Counted from the first letter of the stretch, positions 16,445 through 26,254 are shown. The stretch is DNA of 56,424 bases from Zoogloea sp. (GCF_028693495.1 NZ_JAQUVG010000008.1:1-56424); one strand, 5' to 3'. The notes: generated by a model from the letters alone, not told the origin. A program made the numbers and translations.

Positions 16445-18355
16445 ATGTGCGGAATTTCCGGTCTCTTCGATACCCGCGGTCTGCGTGCATTTGATCCTGC
16501 CCTGATCCGGCGGATGAATGACATACAGTTTCACCGGGGACCTGATGAGGGCGATATCTACCAGGAGCCCGGGGTGGCGCTCGGGCATCGTCGTCTCTCC
16601 ATCATTGACTTGTCCTCCGGTCAGCAACCCCTCTTCAACGAGGATGGTTCGGTCGCCGTGGTCTTCAACGGTGAGATCTACAACTTCCAGGAGCTGGTAC
16701 CGGAGCTTGAGGCACTGGGGCACGTATTTCGTACCCGCAGCGATACGGAGGTGATCGTTCATGCCTGGGAGTCGTGGGGCGAAGCCTGCGTCCAACGCTT
16801 CCGCGGCATGTTCGCCTTTGGCCTGTGGGACAGAAACCGCCAGACCTTTTTCCTTGCCCGCGACCGTCTTGGGGTCAAGCCCCTTTTCTACGCGCTTCTC
16901 GGCGACGGGACGCTGGTGTTTGGCTCCGAGCTCAAGGTGCTGATGCAGCATCCGGGGCTGGATCGGCGTATGGATCCCCTGGCTGTGGAGGAGTACTTCA
17001 GCCTCGGCTACGTGGCCGAGCCCCGCTGCATTTTTCAGGGTGCGCGCAAGCTGGAGCCCGGCTTCAGCCTATGTATCCGCCGCGGTCAAGGGGTCCCTGA
17101 ACCCCGAGCTTACTGGGATGTGCGCTTTACGCTGGATAACCCTGTCCGCTTCAGCGACGCTGCGGCTGAACTGACCGAAAGACTGCGGGAGTCCGTCCGT
17201 TTGAGGATGATCGCCGATGTCCCTTTGGGCGCATTCCTCTCCGGTGGTGTGGACTCCAGTGCGGTGGTAGCCACCATGGCTGGTCTGTCGAAGACGCCGG
17301 TAAATACCTGTTCCATCGCCTTTGATGATCCAGCTTTCAACGAGTCGGAGTTTGCCCAGCAAGTGGCGGATCGTTATCAAACCCGCCATTTCGTCGAAAC
17401 CGTCAGATCCGACGATTTTGACCTCCTCGATACTCTGGCAGCGCTTTATGACGAACCCTATGCCGACAGTTCTGCAATTCCAACCTACCGGGTCTGCCAG
17501 CTGGCCAGGAAGCATGTGACCGTCGCCCTTTCGGGCGACGGGGGTGACGAGAGCTTTGGCGGGTATCGCCGTTATCGCACTCATCTGATGGAGGAGCGCA
17601 TGCGCTCCGCATTGCCCCTGGGACTTCGCAGGCCCCTGTTCGGATTGCTGGGGCGGGCGTACCCCAAAGCGGATTGGGCGCCCCGGGTGTTCCGGGCCAA
17701 GTCAACCTTCCAGTCCATGGCCCGGGATGGCGTGCAAGCCTACTTCCATTCCGTTTCGATCCTGCGGGACGACATGCGTCGCCAGTTGTTCTCGAACTCC
17801 TTTCGCCGGGAGCTCGGGGGGTACAACGCCATCGAGGTGTTCCGGCGGCACGCTGCCAGTGCGGCCACCGATGATCCCCTGGCCCTGATCCAGTATCTGG
17901 ACCTCAAGACCTACCTGGTGGGAGACATCAATACCAAGGTGGATCGGGCCAGCATGGCCCATTCCCTGGAGGTGCGTGATCCCCTGATGGATCACCCGCT
18001 GGTGGAATGGCTGGCGACACTCCCCTCTGCCTTCAAGATCAAGGGACAGGAGGGCAAGTATCTGTTCAAGAAATCCATGGAGCCCTTCTTGCCACAGGAG
18101 GTTCTGTATCGCCCGAAAATGGGGTTTGCCGTGCCTTTGTCCCGCTGGTTTCGCGGCCCTCTCAAGGACCGTTTGCGGGAAGTGGTGCTGGGGGACACCC
18201 TGGCAGAGACCGGTATCTTCAATCAGGGTTATCTCAAACACCTGATGGATGCTCATCAGGCGGGTGCCCGGGACTACAGCGCTTCCCTGTGGTCCGTGAT
18301 GATGTTCGATGCCTTCCTGCGTCATACACGCGGCCTTTCTCCCTTGCCCGCCTGA
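16445..18355 (+). CDS. XrtA/PEP-CTERM amidotransferase (asparagine synthase-like, TIGR03108)
   Basis: 636-residue two-domain enzyme. The class II glutaminase domain begins MCGISGLF with the nucleophile Cys2 and contains FHRGPDEGD (about 34-42) and FNGEIYNFQEL. The synthetase domain has the ATP-pyrophosphatase loop SGGVDSSAVVATMAG (about 266-280) and ALSGDGGDESFGGYRR (about 361-376). It uses glutamine-derived ammonia to amidate a carboxylate, probably a uronic acid or amino-acid substituent of the EPS rather than free aspartate; this inference rests on its invariable place in XrtA loci. Normal length. The 46-base gap upstream contains AAGGAG before the start. Confidence 0.94.
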   Translation: MCGISGLFDTRGLRAFDPALIRRMNDIQFHRGPDEGDIYQEPGVALGHRRLSIIDLSSGQQPLFNEDGSVAVVFNGEIYNFQELVPELEALGHVFRTRSDTEVIVHAWESWGEACVQRFRGMFAFGLWDRNRQTFFLARDRLGVKPLFYALLGDGTLVFGSELKVLMQHPGLDRRMDPLAVEEYFSLGYVAEPRCIFQGARKLEPGFSLCIRRGQGVPEPRAYWDVRFTLDNPVRFSDAAAELTERLRESVRLRMIADVPLGAFLSGGVDSSAVVATMAGLSKTPVNTCSIAFDDPAFNESEFAQQVADRYQTRHFVETVRSDDFDLLDTLAALYDEPYADSSAIPTYRVCQLARKHVTVALSGDGGDESFGGYRRYRTHLMEERMRSALPLGLRRPLFGLLGRAYPKADWAPRVFRAKSTFQSMARDGVQAYFHSVSILRDDMRRQLFSNSFRRELGGYNAIEVFRRHAASAATDDPLALIQYLDLKTYLVGDINTKVDRASMAHSLEVRDPLMDHPLVEWLATLPSAFKIKGQEGKYLFKKSMEPFLPQEVLYRPKMGFAVPLSRWFRGPLKDRLREVVLGDTLAETGIFNQGYLKHLMDAHQAGARDYSASLWSVMMFDAFLRHTRGLSPLPA

Positions 18356-18368
18356 TACTCCGTCGTTC

Positions 18369-19580
18369 ATGCGAATCCTACACGTACTTGACCATTCGAT
18401 TCCGCTGCACAGCGGCTACACGTTCCGCACGGCCGCGATCCTGAGGGAGCAGCGTGCCTTGGGGTGGGACACTTTTCATCTGACTTCGCCGAAGCAAGGA
18501 AGCACGTCGGCCGCCGTGGAGGAGGTGGATGGCCTGCGTTTCTATCGCTCCACCGTTCCATCGGCGGGGCCACCGGGAATCAATGAGTGGCGCCTCATGC
18601 AGGCGACGGAGTCCCGTCTCGACGCGCTGGTTCGGGAGCTCCGGCCTGATGTCCTGCATGCCCACTCGCCGGTGCTCAATGCCATTCCGGCCCTCCGGGT
18701 GGGGCAGCGCCTCGGCATCCCGGTGGTGTATGAGATCCGGGCTTTCTGGGAGGATGCAGCTGTCGACCACGGAACCACTTCGGAAGGCAGCCTCCGTTAC
18801 CGGGTAACCCGCGCCCTTGAAACCTGGGCGATCAAGCGGGTGGACCATGTGTTCACCATCTGTGAGGGCCTGCGCAAGGATATTGTCGGGCGGGGCATCG
18901 CGGAGGCGAAGGTCACCGTGATTCCGAATGCGGTGGATATCGACAATTTCCAGATGTCCGCACCAGATGCCCAGACAGCTCAGCTTCGGCAGCGCCTGGG
19001 GCTGGAGCACTGTGTCGTGCTTGGCTTTGTGGGTTCCTTCTATGCATACGAAGGTCTGGACCTGCTGCTGGAGGCCTTTGCTGCCGTAGCGTTGGCACGT
19101 CCCGAGTTGCGGGTTCTGCTGGTGGGTGGGGGGCCCCAGGATGCACGCTTGAAAGCTCAAGCCCAGGCGTTGGGCATTGCCGGCAAGGTGGTGTTTACCG
19201 GACGGGTGCCCCACGCCGAGGTCAGCCGTTACTACGACCTCATTGACCTTCTGGCTTACCCGCGTCACTCCATGCGGCTGACCGAACTGGTGACGCCCCT
19301 CAAGCCGCTGGAAGCCATGGCCCAGGGACATCTTTTCGTGGCGTCCGACGTCGGGGGGCATCGGGAGCTGATCAAGGACGGGGAGACCGGACGTCTGTTC
19401 CAGGCTGGGAGTGCTCAGGCCCTGGCTGCCGCAGTCACCGACATGCTGGATCACCGGGAGCGCTGGCCGGCCATGCGCCAGGCGGGCCGCCATTTCGTTG
19501 AAGAGGTCAGGAACTGGAAGAATAGCGTGGCCAACTACAAGCGTGTCTATGATCGCCTGGTGCCAGGCAAGACAGCATGA
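18369..19580 (+). CDS. Exosortase-A-associated glycosyltransferase (TIGR04063, Daro_2409 family)
   Basis: GT4 enzyme of 403 residues. MRILHVLDHSIPLHSGYTFR at the N-terminus is the signature of this exosortase A-associated family. Further motifs are FVGSFYAYEGLDLLLEAF (about 216-233), VFTGRVPHAEVSRYYDLIDL (about 277-296) and TPLKPLEAMAQGH (about 309-321, donor-binding). ATG 18369 was chosen because MRILHVLDHS is the family start; the frame stays open upstream to 18309 but would overlap the amidotransferase gene by 47 bases. It overlaps the next gene by ATGA at 19577. Confidence 0.92.
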   Translation: MRILHVLDHSIPLHSGYTFRTAAILREQRALGWDTFHLTSPKQGSTSAAVEEVDGLRFYRSTVPSAGPPGINEWRLMQATESRLDALVRELRPDVLHAHSPVLNAIPALRVGQRLGIPVVYEIRAFWEDAAVDHGTTSEGSLRYRVTRALETWAIKRVDHVFTICEGLRKDIVGRGIAEAKVTVIPNAVDIDNFQMSAPDAQTAQLRQRLGLEHCVVLGFVGSFYAYEGLDLLLEAFAAVALARPELRVLLVGGGPQDARLKAQAQALGIAGKVVFTGRVPHAEVSRYYDLIDLLAYPRHSMRLTELVTPLKPLEAMAQGHLFVASDVGGHRELIKDGETGRLFQAGSAQALAAAVTDMLDHRERWPAMRQAGRHFVEEVRNWKNSVANYKRVYDRLVPGKTA

Positions 19581-20689
19581 AGCTGACCGGCTTGCGGATT
19601 GCGCTGATCGGTCCGCTGCCCCCCCCCGCGGGGGGCATGGCGAACCAGACCCGTCAATTGCATGAGTTGCTCTCTGCAGAAGGCGCTTGCGTCGAGGTGG
19701 TTCAGGTCAATGCTCCCTATCGCCCCGCCTGGATGGGCAAGCTCCAGGGCGTGAGGGCTCTGGCCCGGTTGCTGCCTTACCTGAACGCCCTGTGGCAGGC
19801 GGCCGGGCGTGCCGATGTCTTCCATGTCATGGCCAATTCCGGGTGGTCCTGGCATCTTTTTGCCGCACCCGCGATCTGGATCGGTTCCCTGAGGGGGGTT
19901 CCGGTGGTTGTTAACTATCACGGGGGAGAGGCAGAGTCCTTTCTCCGGGAGCATCTGGCCTCCTTTCGGCGGACCCTGGCCAGGGCATCCTTGCTGGCAG
20001 TCCCGTCGGGGTTTCTCGAGGATGTTTTTTCCCGGTTCGGGATTCGCAGTCAGGTGGTGTCCAACGTGGTGGATCTGGCGCGCTTTCATCCCGCGGCCCC
20101 AGGGCGTGTCGCGGAGCCGCATCTGGTGGTGGCTCGCAATCTGGAAGCGATCTACGGAATCGATACGGCTCTCCAGGCCTTTGTCCACATTCTGCAGCGC
20201 TGGCCGGGGGCACGCCTTTCTCTCGCGGGGAGTGGCCCCCAGGAGAAGGTGCTGCGGGATCGGGTGGAGGCCCTGGGGTTGGGAGCGCAGGTCTGTTTCA
20301 CGGGCCGGCTTGACCGGGAAGCGATGGCCAGCCTGATTCGGAGTGCCGACCTGATGCTTAACCCCAGCCGTGTGGACAACATGCCGATTTCCATCCTTGA
20401 GGCACTGGCCAGCGGGGTGCCGGTTGTCAGTACGGATGTGGGAGGGATTCCCTATCTGGTGCGCCATGGAGAGAGTGCCTTGCTGGTCCCCCGGGATGAT
20501 CCGGCCAGCATGGCCGGAGCGGCGCTGAGGATCCTCTCTGATCCGGCGCTGGCAGGGCGGCTGCGTGAGTCCGGGCTCAGGGAGGTCAAGTCCTACAGTT
20601 GGAGCGTGGTCAGGGAGCATTGGGCGCATGCCTATTCAGAGGCAGGCCTGGGCAGATCCAGACCGATTGTTCAAGGCGTTCAGGTATAG
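19577..20689 (+). CDS. GT4 family glycosyltransferase, XrtA locus
   Basis: 370-residue GT-B fold glycosyltransferase with the N-terminal IGPLPPPAGGMANQTRQL loop (about 11-28), which faces the acceptor, and the C-terminal GT4 features LVVARNLEAIYGIDTALQAF (about 178-197), VCFTGRLDREAMASLI (about 237-252), and NPSRVDNMPISILEALASGVPVVS (about 262-285, donor-binding Glu residues). The start overlaps the previous stop, so translation is probably coupled. The upstream C-tract in the PPPP codons (19618-19627) is a 10-base C-rich run, but the frame is intact. Confidence 0.9.
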   Translation: MKLTGLRIALIGPLPPPAGGMANQTRQLHELLSAEGACVEVVQVNAPYRPAWMGKLQGVRALARLLPYLNALWQAAGRADVFHVMANSGWSWHLFAAPAIWIGSLRGVPVVVNYHGGEAESFLREHLASFRRTLARASLLAVPSGFLEDVFSRFGIRSQVVSNVVDLARFHPAAPGRVAEPHLVVARNLEAIYGIDTALQAFVHILQRWPGARLSLAGSGPQEKVLRDRVEALGLGAQVCFTGRLDREAMASLIRSADLMLNPSRVDNMPISILEALASGVPVVSTDVGGIPYLVRHGESALLVPRDDPASMAGAALRILSDPALAGRLRESGLREVKSYSWSVVREHWAHAYSEAGLGRSRPIVQGVQV

Positions 20690-20696
20690 GAGCATC

Positions 20697-22067
20697 ATGT
20701 CCGATCTATATGGCCGATTTGTCTCCCGCGTGCTTTTTCCCTTGCAGGAGCGCTTGAAGAAGCATGCAACCGTTCGGGTCCGGCGGGAGATGGAGGCCTC
20801 CCAGTGGTGGTCAAGGGAGCGCATTGAGGACTTTCAGGCTGAGCGCCTGAAAGCCTTCCTCATGGATGTGAGCCGTCATTCACCGTATTACCGGCAGGTT
20901 TTCCAGGATCGCGGCTTCAATCCGGCATCGCTCACTTCGATTGCCGACTTGCAGAAACTGCCTTTCCTGACCAAGGCGCTGATCAAGGCCCATAGCGACT
21001 CGTTGCGGGCGGACAATGCGGTGGGATTGTCCCGCTTCAATACCGGGGGGTCCAGCGGAGAGCCGCTGATTTTTTTCATCGGTACCGAGCGGGTGACCCA
21101 TGACGTGGCCGCCAAATGGCGTGCGACCCGCTGGTGGGATGTGGATATCGGTGACCGGGAGGTGGTGATCTGGGGATCTCCCATTGAGCTGGGTACCCAG
21201 GACCGGGTTCGTCTGATTCGCGACACCCTGATGCGGACCCGTCTGCTGCCTGCCTTCGAGATGTCCGATCTCAAGGTGGAGGGGTTCATCGACACCATCA
21301 TCCGGATGCGTCCCGCAATGCTTTTCGGTTACCCATCAGCGATCTCCCACATCGCTGGGTACGCGGAGCGCAAGGGTATCCGCCTGGACAATCTCGGGGT
21401 CAAGGTGGTTTTTGTCACCTCGGAGCGGCTGTACGATCATCAGCGTGAGCTGATCAGTCGTCTGTTTGCATGCCCGGTGGCCAATGGCTATGGCGGGCGG
21501 GATGCCGGTTTCATCGCTCATCAATGCCCCTCGGGCTCCATGCATGTCACTGCAGAAGACATCGTGGTGGAGATCATCGACAGTGAGGGACGGGTACTGC
21601 CGGCAGGCGAAGCGGGTGAGATTGTCGTGACCCACATGGCAACCCGGGATTACCCCTTTGTGCGCTACCGAACGGGCGACGTGGGCGTGCTTGGCCGTCA
21701 GGCCTGTGCCTGTGGTCGGGGCTTGCCCGTCCTGAGTGAGATTCAGGGCCGCAGCACCGACTTCCTGATCGCTGCGGATGGCACCGTGATGCATGGCCTT
21801 GCATTGATTTATGTTCTTCGGGATATTGCGGGCGTCGCATCATTCAAGATCGTTCAGGAGAGCCTGGGCTTGACGACGGTATATGTCGTGCCCGGGCCGG
21901 CCTTCCTTGCGGAGGATGTTGATCGGATTCAGGCAGGTTTGAAGCGCAGGCTGGGTGAGCAAGTCGTCATTGATGTCAGGCTTGTGGATATGCTGCCTGC
22001 AGAGGCCTCGGGCAAATTTCGTTATGTGGTGAGCCGGGTGACTGCGGGCGGTGTGGTGAAGGGTTGA
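20697..22067 (+). CDS. CapK/phenylacetate-CoA ligase-family adenylate-forming protein
   Basis: 456-residue protein of the CapK/coenzyme F390 synthetase family (ANL superfamily). Seen: an AMP-binding loop FNTGGSSGEPLIFF (about 119-132), VANGYGGRDAGFIAHQCPSG (about 260-280), RDYPFVRYRTGDVG (about 316-329), and CACGRGLPVLSEIQGRSTDFL. Family members in polysaccharide loci are thought to activate carboxylates for attachment to sugars, but no substrate is proven. TAGGAG lies 5 bases before ATG 20697; the open frame continues to 20565, which would overlap the previous gene deeply, so the later start is preferred. It may supply the acyl group used by the FemAB-like or AAC(3)-like protein in the same operon (inference). 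Confidence 0.88.
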   Translation: MSDLYGRFVSRVLFPLQERLKKHATVRVRREMEASQWWSRERIEDFQAERLKAFLMDVSRHSPYYRQVFQDRGFNPASLTSIADLQKLPFLTKALIKAHSDSLRADNAVGLSRFNTGGSSGEPLIFFIGTERVTHDVAAKWRATRWWDVDIGDREVVIWGSPIELGTQDRVRLIRDTLMRTRLLPAFEMSDLKVEGFIDTIIRMRPAMLFGYPSAISHIAGYAERKGIRLDNLGVKVVFVTSERLYDHQRELISRLFACPVANGYGGRDAGFIAHQCPSGSMHVTAEDIVVEIIDSEGRVLPAGEAGEIVVTHMATRDYPFVRYRTGDVGVLGRQACACGRGLPVLSEIQGRSTDFLIAADGTVMHGLALIYVLRDIAGVASFKIVQESLGLTTVYVVPGPAFLAEDVDRIQAGLKRRLGEQVVIDVRLVDMLPAEASGKFRYVVSRVTAGGVVKG

Positions 22068-22110
22068 AACCGGCTGCCATCGGAGCCAGGGGAGAGGCAG
22101 GGCGTGAGAC

Positions 22111-23445
22111 GTGCGTGACCTACTTGTATTGCTGTTGTTTTCGTATGGAGCGATACGGGCGCTCAAGAGTCCCTATTACGGTGCCTTGCTGTGGGTGTGG
22201 ATCGGGGTCATGAACCCCCACCGCCTCGGCTGGGGGTTCGCGTATTCCATGCCCTTTGCGCTGGCTGCGGTGGCCATCACCGGGGTCTCGATGTTTGCCC
22301 ATGCCAGGGAAGTGCGCTGGCCGAAGGGAGCGCCCATCACGATCCTCATCCTGATGGTGATCTGGATGGGGCTGACAACTGCCCTCGCGATCCATCCGGC
22401 GGACAGCATGAGCGTTTATGTGGATGTGCTGAAGGTGATGCTGATGGTCGTCGTCACGGCCGCAGTCGTCCGCACCCGGGAGCAGATTGTCGGGTTGATT
22501 GGCGTGCTCGTGATTTCCATCGGTTACTTCGGTGCCAAGGGGGGCATATTCACGTTGAGCACGGGCGGCAATCAGCGGGTCTGGGGACCGCCGGCCAGTC
22601 CGATCGAAGGTAACAACGAGCTGGCCGTTGCGCTCATCATCACCATTCCCCTCATTTATTACCTGATCCAGCAGTCCGAGCTGATCCTCAAACTGCCCGC
22701 ACTGCAGAAACTCGGCAAAACCTGGCTAAAGCGCCTGTTGTTCGTCCTGATCGGACTGTGCGCGCTGGCGGCCATCGGCAGTCAGTCACGAGGCGCCTTC
22801 CTGGCCATCAGTGCCATGTCCGCTGTCTTGTGGTGGCGCAGCAAATCCAAGCTCACGATCGGTATCGTGCTCCTGATCATGGCGCCCGCGGTGTTGCTGT
22901 TCATGCCGGAAGGCTGGACCGAGCGCATGAACACGATCCAGACCTATGAGCAGGATGAGTCGGCCATGGGGCGCATCAATGCGTGGACCATGGCGTTCAA
23001 CATTGCCAACAGCCGTCCTGCGGGCGCGGGGTTCGTGACGGATACATCCTTCATTTACCAGATGTATGCACCCGATCCCAACTTCGTGATCGTAGCCCAC
23101 AGCATTTATTTCCAGATCCTTGGCCAGCATGGCTACATTGGCCTGCTGCTTTATCTTCTTTTCTGGTTCCAGACCTACCGCATTGGAGGACGACTGATGG
23201 CAGCTTCCAGGATCCGGCCTGACTTTGAGTGGGTGGGGCAGCTGGGAGCCATGTTCAAGGTTAGTCTCATTGGTTTCGCAGTAGGTGGTGCGTTTCTCAG
23301 CCTGGCGTACTGGGATCTGCCCTTTTACCTGATGGTCATCCTGGTGACGACAGATCTGTGGGTCAAGGACAAGCTGGCGGAGCCTTCTTCGAGCTCCACT
23401 GTCCAGGGGGCACGGAGTGGTGCTGATGGCTTGCGTGCAACCTAA
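22111..23445 (+). CDS. Putative O-glycosylation ligase / Wzy-like protein, exosortase A-associated (TIGR03097)
   Basis: Polytopic inner-membrane protein of 444 residues with about ten hydrophobic segments, starting LLVLLLFSYGAIRALKSPYYG (the family start, with GTG at 22111). A central Wzy_C/O-antigen-ligase motif (IGSQSRGAFLAISAMSAVLWW, about 227-247) and a large periplasmic loop (about 265-330, including ESAMGRINAWTMAFNIANSRP and VAHSIYFQILGQHGYIG) are visible. Relatives act as polymerase or as ligase that joins glycans to acceptors on the periplasmic face. It lies directly upstream of exosortase A, with which it overlaps by one base (TAATG), consistent with linked export and anchoring functions. 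Confidence 0.92.
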   Translation: MRDLLVLLLFSYGAIRALKSPYYGALLWVWIGVMNPHRLGWGFAYSMPFALAAVAITGVSMFAHAREVRWPKGAPITILILMVIWMGLTTALAIHPADSMSVYVDVLKVMLMVVVTAAVVRTREQIVGLIGVLVISIGYFGAKGGIFTLSTGGNQRVWGPPASPIEGNNELAVALIITIPLIYYLIQQSELILKLPALQKLGKTWLKRLLFVLIGLCALAAIGSQSRGAFLAISAMSAVLWWRSKSKLTIGIVLLIMAPAVLLFMPEGWTERMNTIQTYEQDESAMGRINAWTMAFNIANSRPAGAGFVTDTSFIYQMYAPDPNFVIVAHSIYFQILGQHGYIGLLLYLLFWFQTYRIGGRLMAASRIRPDFEWVGQLGAMFKVSLIGFAVGGAFLSLAYWDLPFYLMVILVTTDLWVKDKLAEPSSSSTVQGARSGADGLRAT

Positions 23446-24995
23446 TGGGAAATGATCGGATGTCCTTTTTCAAAAACAAACTCCCGTCTGCGCTGATTTC
23501 CCCGTCAGGGGCTGTTGCCCTTGCGGTACTTCTGGCCTGGGTCGCGATCCTGTTGAGTTTCGCGCGTCATGTCGCGCTGGTCCTTGAAGCCTGGGAAACC
23601 TTGCCGAGTCATTCCCATGGTTATGTGGTGTTGCTCGTCGTTGCCTATTTTCTGTGGATGAAACGCCCCTTGCTGGCCGAGCTGAACTTCGCGCCCTCCT
23701 GGAAGGGGTTTGTGTTTCTGAACATCATGGGCCTGGCCGCCCTGCTGGGCAGCATGATCTCCGTTGCGGCAGTGGTTCAGTTTGCAACGGTTTTCATGAT
23801 GTTCGGAGCGGTCTGGGCCATTGCGGGAGACCGTGCCGCAAGAGTGACCTTCGGGCCTCTCAGTTTCCTGCTCTTTGCAGTGCCTTTCGGCCATGAAGTC
23901 CTGCCGGTCCTGATGAACTGGACTGCAGATGCGACCGTTGCCGCCCTTCGTGGCAGCGGCATTCCTGTGTATCAGGAGGGTCGTAATTTCATCATCCCGA
24001 GCGGAAGCTGGTCCGTTGTGGAGGCATGTGGCGGCATTCGCTACCTCCTCACCTCGATTTTCATCGGTGCCGTTTTTGCCTACATGACCTACACCCGTCC
24101 GCTCAAACGCATGGTTTTCATGCTTTGGGCGGTTGTCATGCCCCTTGTGGCGAACTGGATTCGTGCTTACGTCATCGTGGTGGTGGCCCACCTGAGCGGT
24201 AACGAATGGGGGCTGGGAATGAGTCACCTGGCCTTGGGCTGGGTGATTTTTGGCCTTGCGATCCTGGCAAGTTTCGCTGTCGGTGCGCGCTGGGCGGATC
24301 CTCAGCCGGTTCTGCCGACGAGCATCCCCGCAGTCCCGGCGATACCCTTGCGGAAGGTGTTTCTGGCAGCGTTTTTTGCTGCTGTGGTTCCTGTGGTCTG
24401 GTATGGGGCTGCCCTTGGCGTGGAGGCGGCGGGCAAAGCGGATACGCCCATCCTGGCCATGGAGTCCCTTTCCCGTCTGGAGCGCAGCACCTCTGCCGTG
24501 CCCGGGATACAGCCCTCATTCCCCGGAGCGAAGGTGGTGCATCAGGGCACTTATGTGTTTGAGGGAGAGCCGGTCGAAGTTTTCATTGCTTTCTTTCGTG
24601 ATCAGACTCAGGGCGCCGAAATGGTGAATGTATCAAACAAGCTGGAGCCCTCCGGTGACTGGAGCTGGGGCTATTCAGGCAAGGCTGGACGCGCGTCGGC
24701 TGAACTGCCCGAGATGCAACTGGAGGGGTATGTCCGTGGCCCCCGCTATGCGGCGCTCCATCGCCTCTATTGGGTAGGGGGAATGACCACTACCGGCGAG
24801 ATCACCAGCAAAGTGTTGCAGGTTCTGTCCCGGCTGCGGGGGCGTGGAGATGATTCCGCCTTTGTCGCCTTCACTGCTTACAGTGGGGAGAGTGTGGCTG
24901 ACGCCAGTCGCAAGCTGCAGGCCTTCGAGGCGGCGCTGTTGGCCGGAGTCCTGAAAGATCTGGACCGTACCGCGCTTGAAGGGCAGGCTCATTGA
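23445..24995 (+). CDS. xrtA: Exosortase A fused to EpsI domain
   Basis: 516-residue membrane protein. Residues 1-290 form the exosortase/archaeosortase domain with about eight membrane segments. The catalytic triad is visible: Cys195 in VEACGGIRYLL, the Arg of VANWIRAY (about 241) and the His of GMSHLALGW (about 262). Residues about 300-516 match EpsI (TIGR02914): after one membrane segment (KVFLAAFFAAVVPVVWYGAAL) comes a soluble domain with VHQGTYVFEGEPVEVFIAFF. Exosortase A cleaves PEP-CTERM proteins at the membrane and probably attaches them to a cell-surface glycan. Such fusions are usual in EPS-type XrtA. No PEP-CTERM substrate is encoded in this window. Start ATG 23445 overlaps the previous stop; ATG 23460 is an alternative. 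Confidence 0.95.
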   Translation: MGNDRMSFFKNKLPSALISPSGAVALAVLLAWVAILLSFARHVALVLEAWETLPSHSHGYVVLLVVAYFLWMKRPLLAELNFAPSWKGFVFLNIMGLAALLGSMISVAAVVQFATVFMMFGAVWAIAGDRAARVTFGPLSFLLFAVPFGHEVLPVLMNWTADATVAALRGSGIPVYQEGRNFIIPSGSWSVVEACGGIRYLLTSIFIGAVFAYMTYTRPLKRMVFMLWAVVMPLVANWIRAYVIVVVAHLSGNEWGLGMSHLALGWVIFGLAILASFAVGARWADPQPVLPTSIPAVPAIPLRKVFLAAFFAAVVPVVWYGAALGVEAAGKADTPILAMESLSRLERSTSAVPGIQPSFPGAKVVHQGTYVFEGEPVEVFIAFFRDQTQGAEMVNVSNKLEPSGDWSWGYSGKAGRASAELPEMQLEGYVRGPRYAALHRLYWVGGMTTTGEITSKVLQVLSRLRGRGDDSAFVAFTAYSGESVADASRKLQAFEAALLAGVLKDLDRTALEGQAH

Positions 24996-26254
24996 TGAGT
25001 GTGAAGGCCTTGCAACAGCGCGATGTGCCGTGCCTCATGGTGGCCAGCATCTTTACACCGATCCAGGGCGGATCGGCGACGGTCTATGCCAACCTGTGTC
25101 GCCATGCGCCCGACGGCAGCATGGTGGCGCTGGCCACCCGCCGCCACTATGAGAGCGGGGAGGAGATCCCCGGCTGGCGGGAGCACGATCTCCGATGCGG
25201 GTTCCCCGTGTACCGCGTAGACCTGCTGCGTCCGCAGGTCATGCCTCCCCCCGCCAACAAGCTGGTGTCGCTCTGGCGCCACCTGACCATCGATATTCCC
25301 TTGAAGTTCCAGATTGTGAGTCAGGTCTGGAGCTTGATCAGAAAGCACGACATCCGCGTGATCTGTATTGGTGAGCTGGCCTCCATGGCCTGGCTGGCCT
25401 TGTTGTTCAGGCGGCTCTTGGGTACCCGGATGGTGCTCTATGTGCATGGGGAAGAAATCACCCAGCGGCTGAATCTCGGCTCCTTTGGCCGACGGCGGGC
25501 GGCCCACCTGAAAGCGGCGGATGCCGTGGTGGCTGTGAGCCGGTTTACCGAGCAGGCTCTTGTGGAGCAGATGGGGGTTTCCCGGGACAAGATCTGCCTG
25601 ATTGAAAATGGCGTGGATACTCAACGGTTTTCACCAGGCCCTGACGACCCGGAGTTACGGGAGCGTTTTGGTCTGGTGGGCCGGAAGCTCGTGGTTACGG
25701 TGGGTCGGCTGGTTCCCCGCAAGGGCTTCGATAAAACGATCGCAGCCTGGTCCGGGGTGTGTGCCGAGCACCCAGACGCCCATCTGCTGATTGTCGGCGA
25801 CGGACCCCAGCGCGCAGAACTGCAGGCCATGGCTGATGCCTCGGGCGTGGCCGATCGAATTACCTTTGCCGGTTCGGTGGATGACGCCACGCTGCTGGCG
25901 GCCTATCGCAGTGCCAGTCTGTTCGTGATGCCTAACCGGACCATGCCGGATGGCGATACGGAGGGGTTTGGACTGGTATTCCTTGAGGCCAATGCCTGTG
26001 GCCGGGCGGTGGTGGGGGGGCGTGCCGGAGGCGCAGTGGAAGCCGTTTCCGATGGGGTGAGCGGTCTGCTCGTCGACGGCGAAAACGTCGACGAGATTGG
26101 CCGTGCCATTGGTCGCATCCTGGGGGATGACGCATTCCGGAGCCTGCTTGAAGAGGGGGCGCTTAGACACGCTCAGGCCAACAGCTGGGGCCGTCGGGTG
26201 ACAATTTTCCAGAATCTGTGTCGTTCGCTGCAAAAGGGAGAGAAGAATGTCTGA
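24995..26254 (+). CDS. GT4 family glycosyltransferase
   Basis: 419-residue GT-B glycosyltransferase. The acceptor-side loop FTPIQGGSATVYANLC (about 20-35), the hinge VVTVGRLVPRKGFDKTIAAW (about 231-250), LLIVGDGPQRAELQ, and the donor site DGDTEGFGLVFLEANACGRAVVGG (about 320-343) support the family. ATG at 24995 overlaps the stop of exosortase A (TGATG); a TTG one codon earlier would also be in frame. It belongs to the variable half of the EPS operon, so its sugar specificity cannot be predicted. Confidence 0.9.
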   Translation: MSVKALQQRDVPCLMVASIFTPIQGGSATVYANLCRHAPDGSMVALATRRHYESGEEIPGWREHDLRCGFPVYRVDLLRPQVMPPPANKLVSLWRHLTIDIPLKFQIVSQVWSLIRKHDIRVICIGELASMAWLALLFRRLLGTRMVLYVHGEEITQRLNLGSFGRRRAAHLKAADAVVAVSRFTEQALVEQMGVSRDKICLIENGVDTQRFSPGPDDPELRERFGLVGRKLVVTVGRLVPRKGFDKTIAAWSGVCAEHPDAHLLIVGDGPQRAELQAMADASGVADRITFAGSVDDATLLAAYRSASLFVMPNRTMPDGDTEGFGLVFLEANACGRAVVGGRAGGAVEAVSDGVSGLLVDGENVDEIGRAIGRILGDDAFRSLLEEGALRHAQANSWGRRVTIFQNLCRSLQKGEKNV

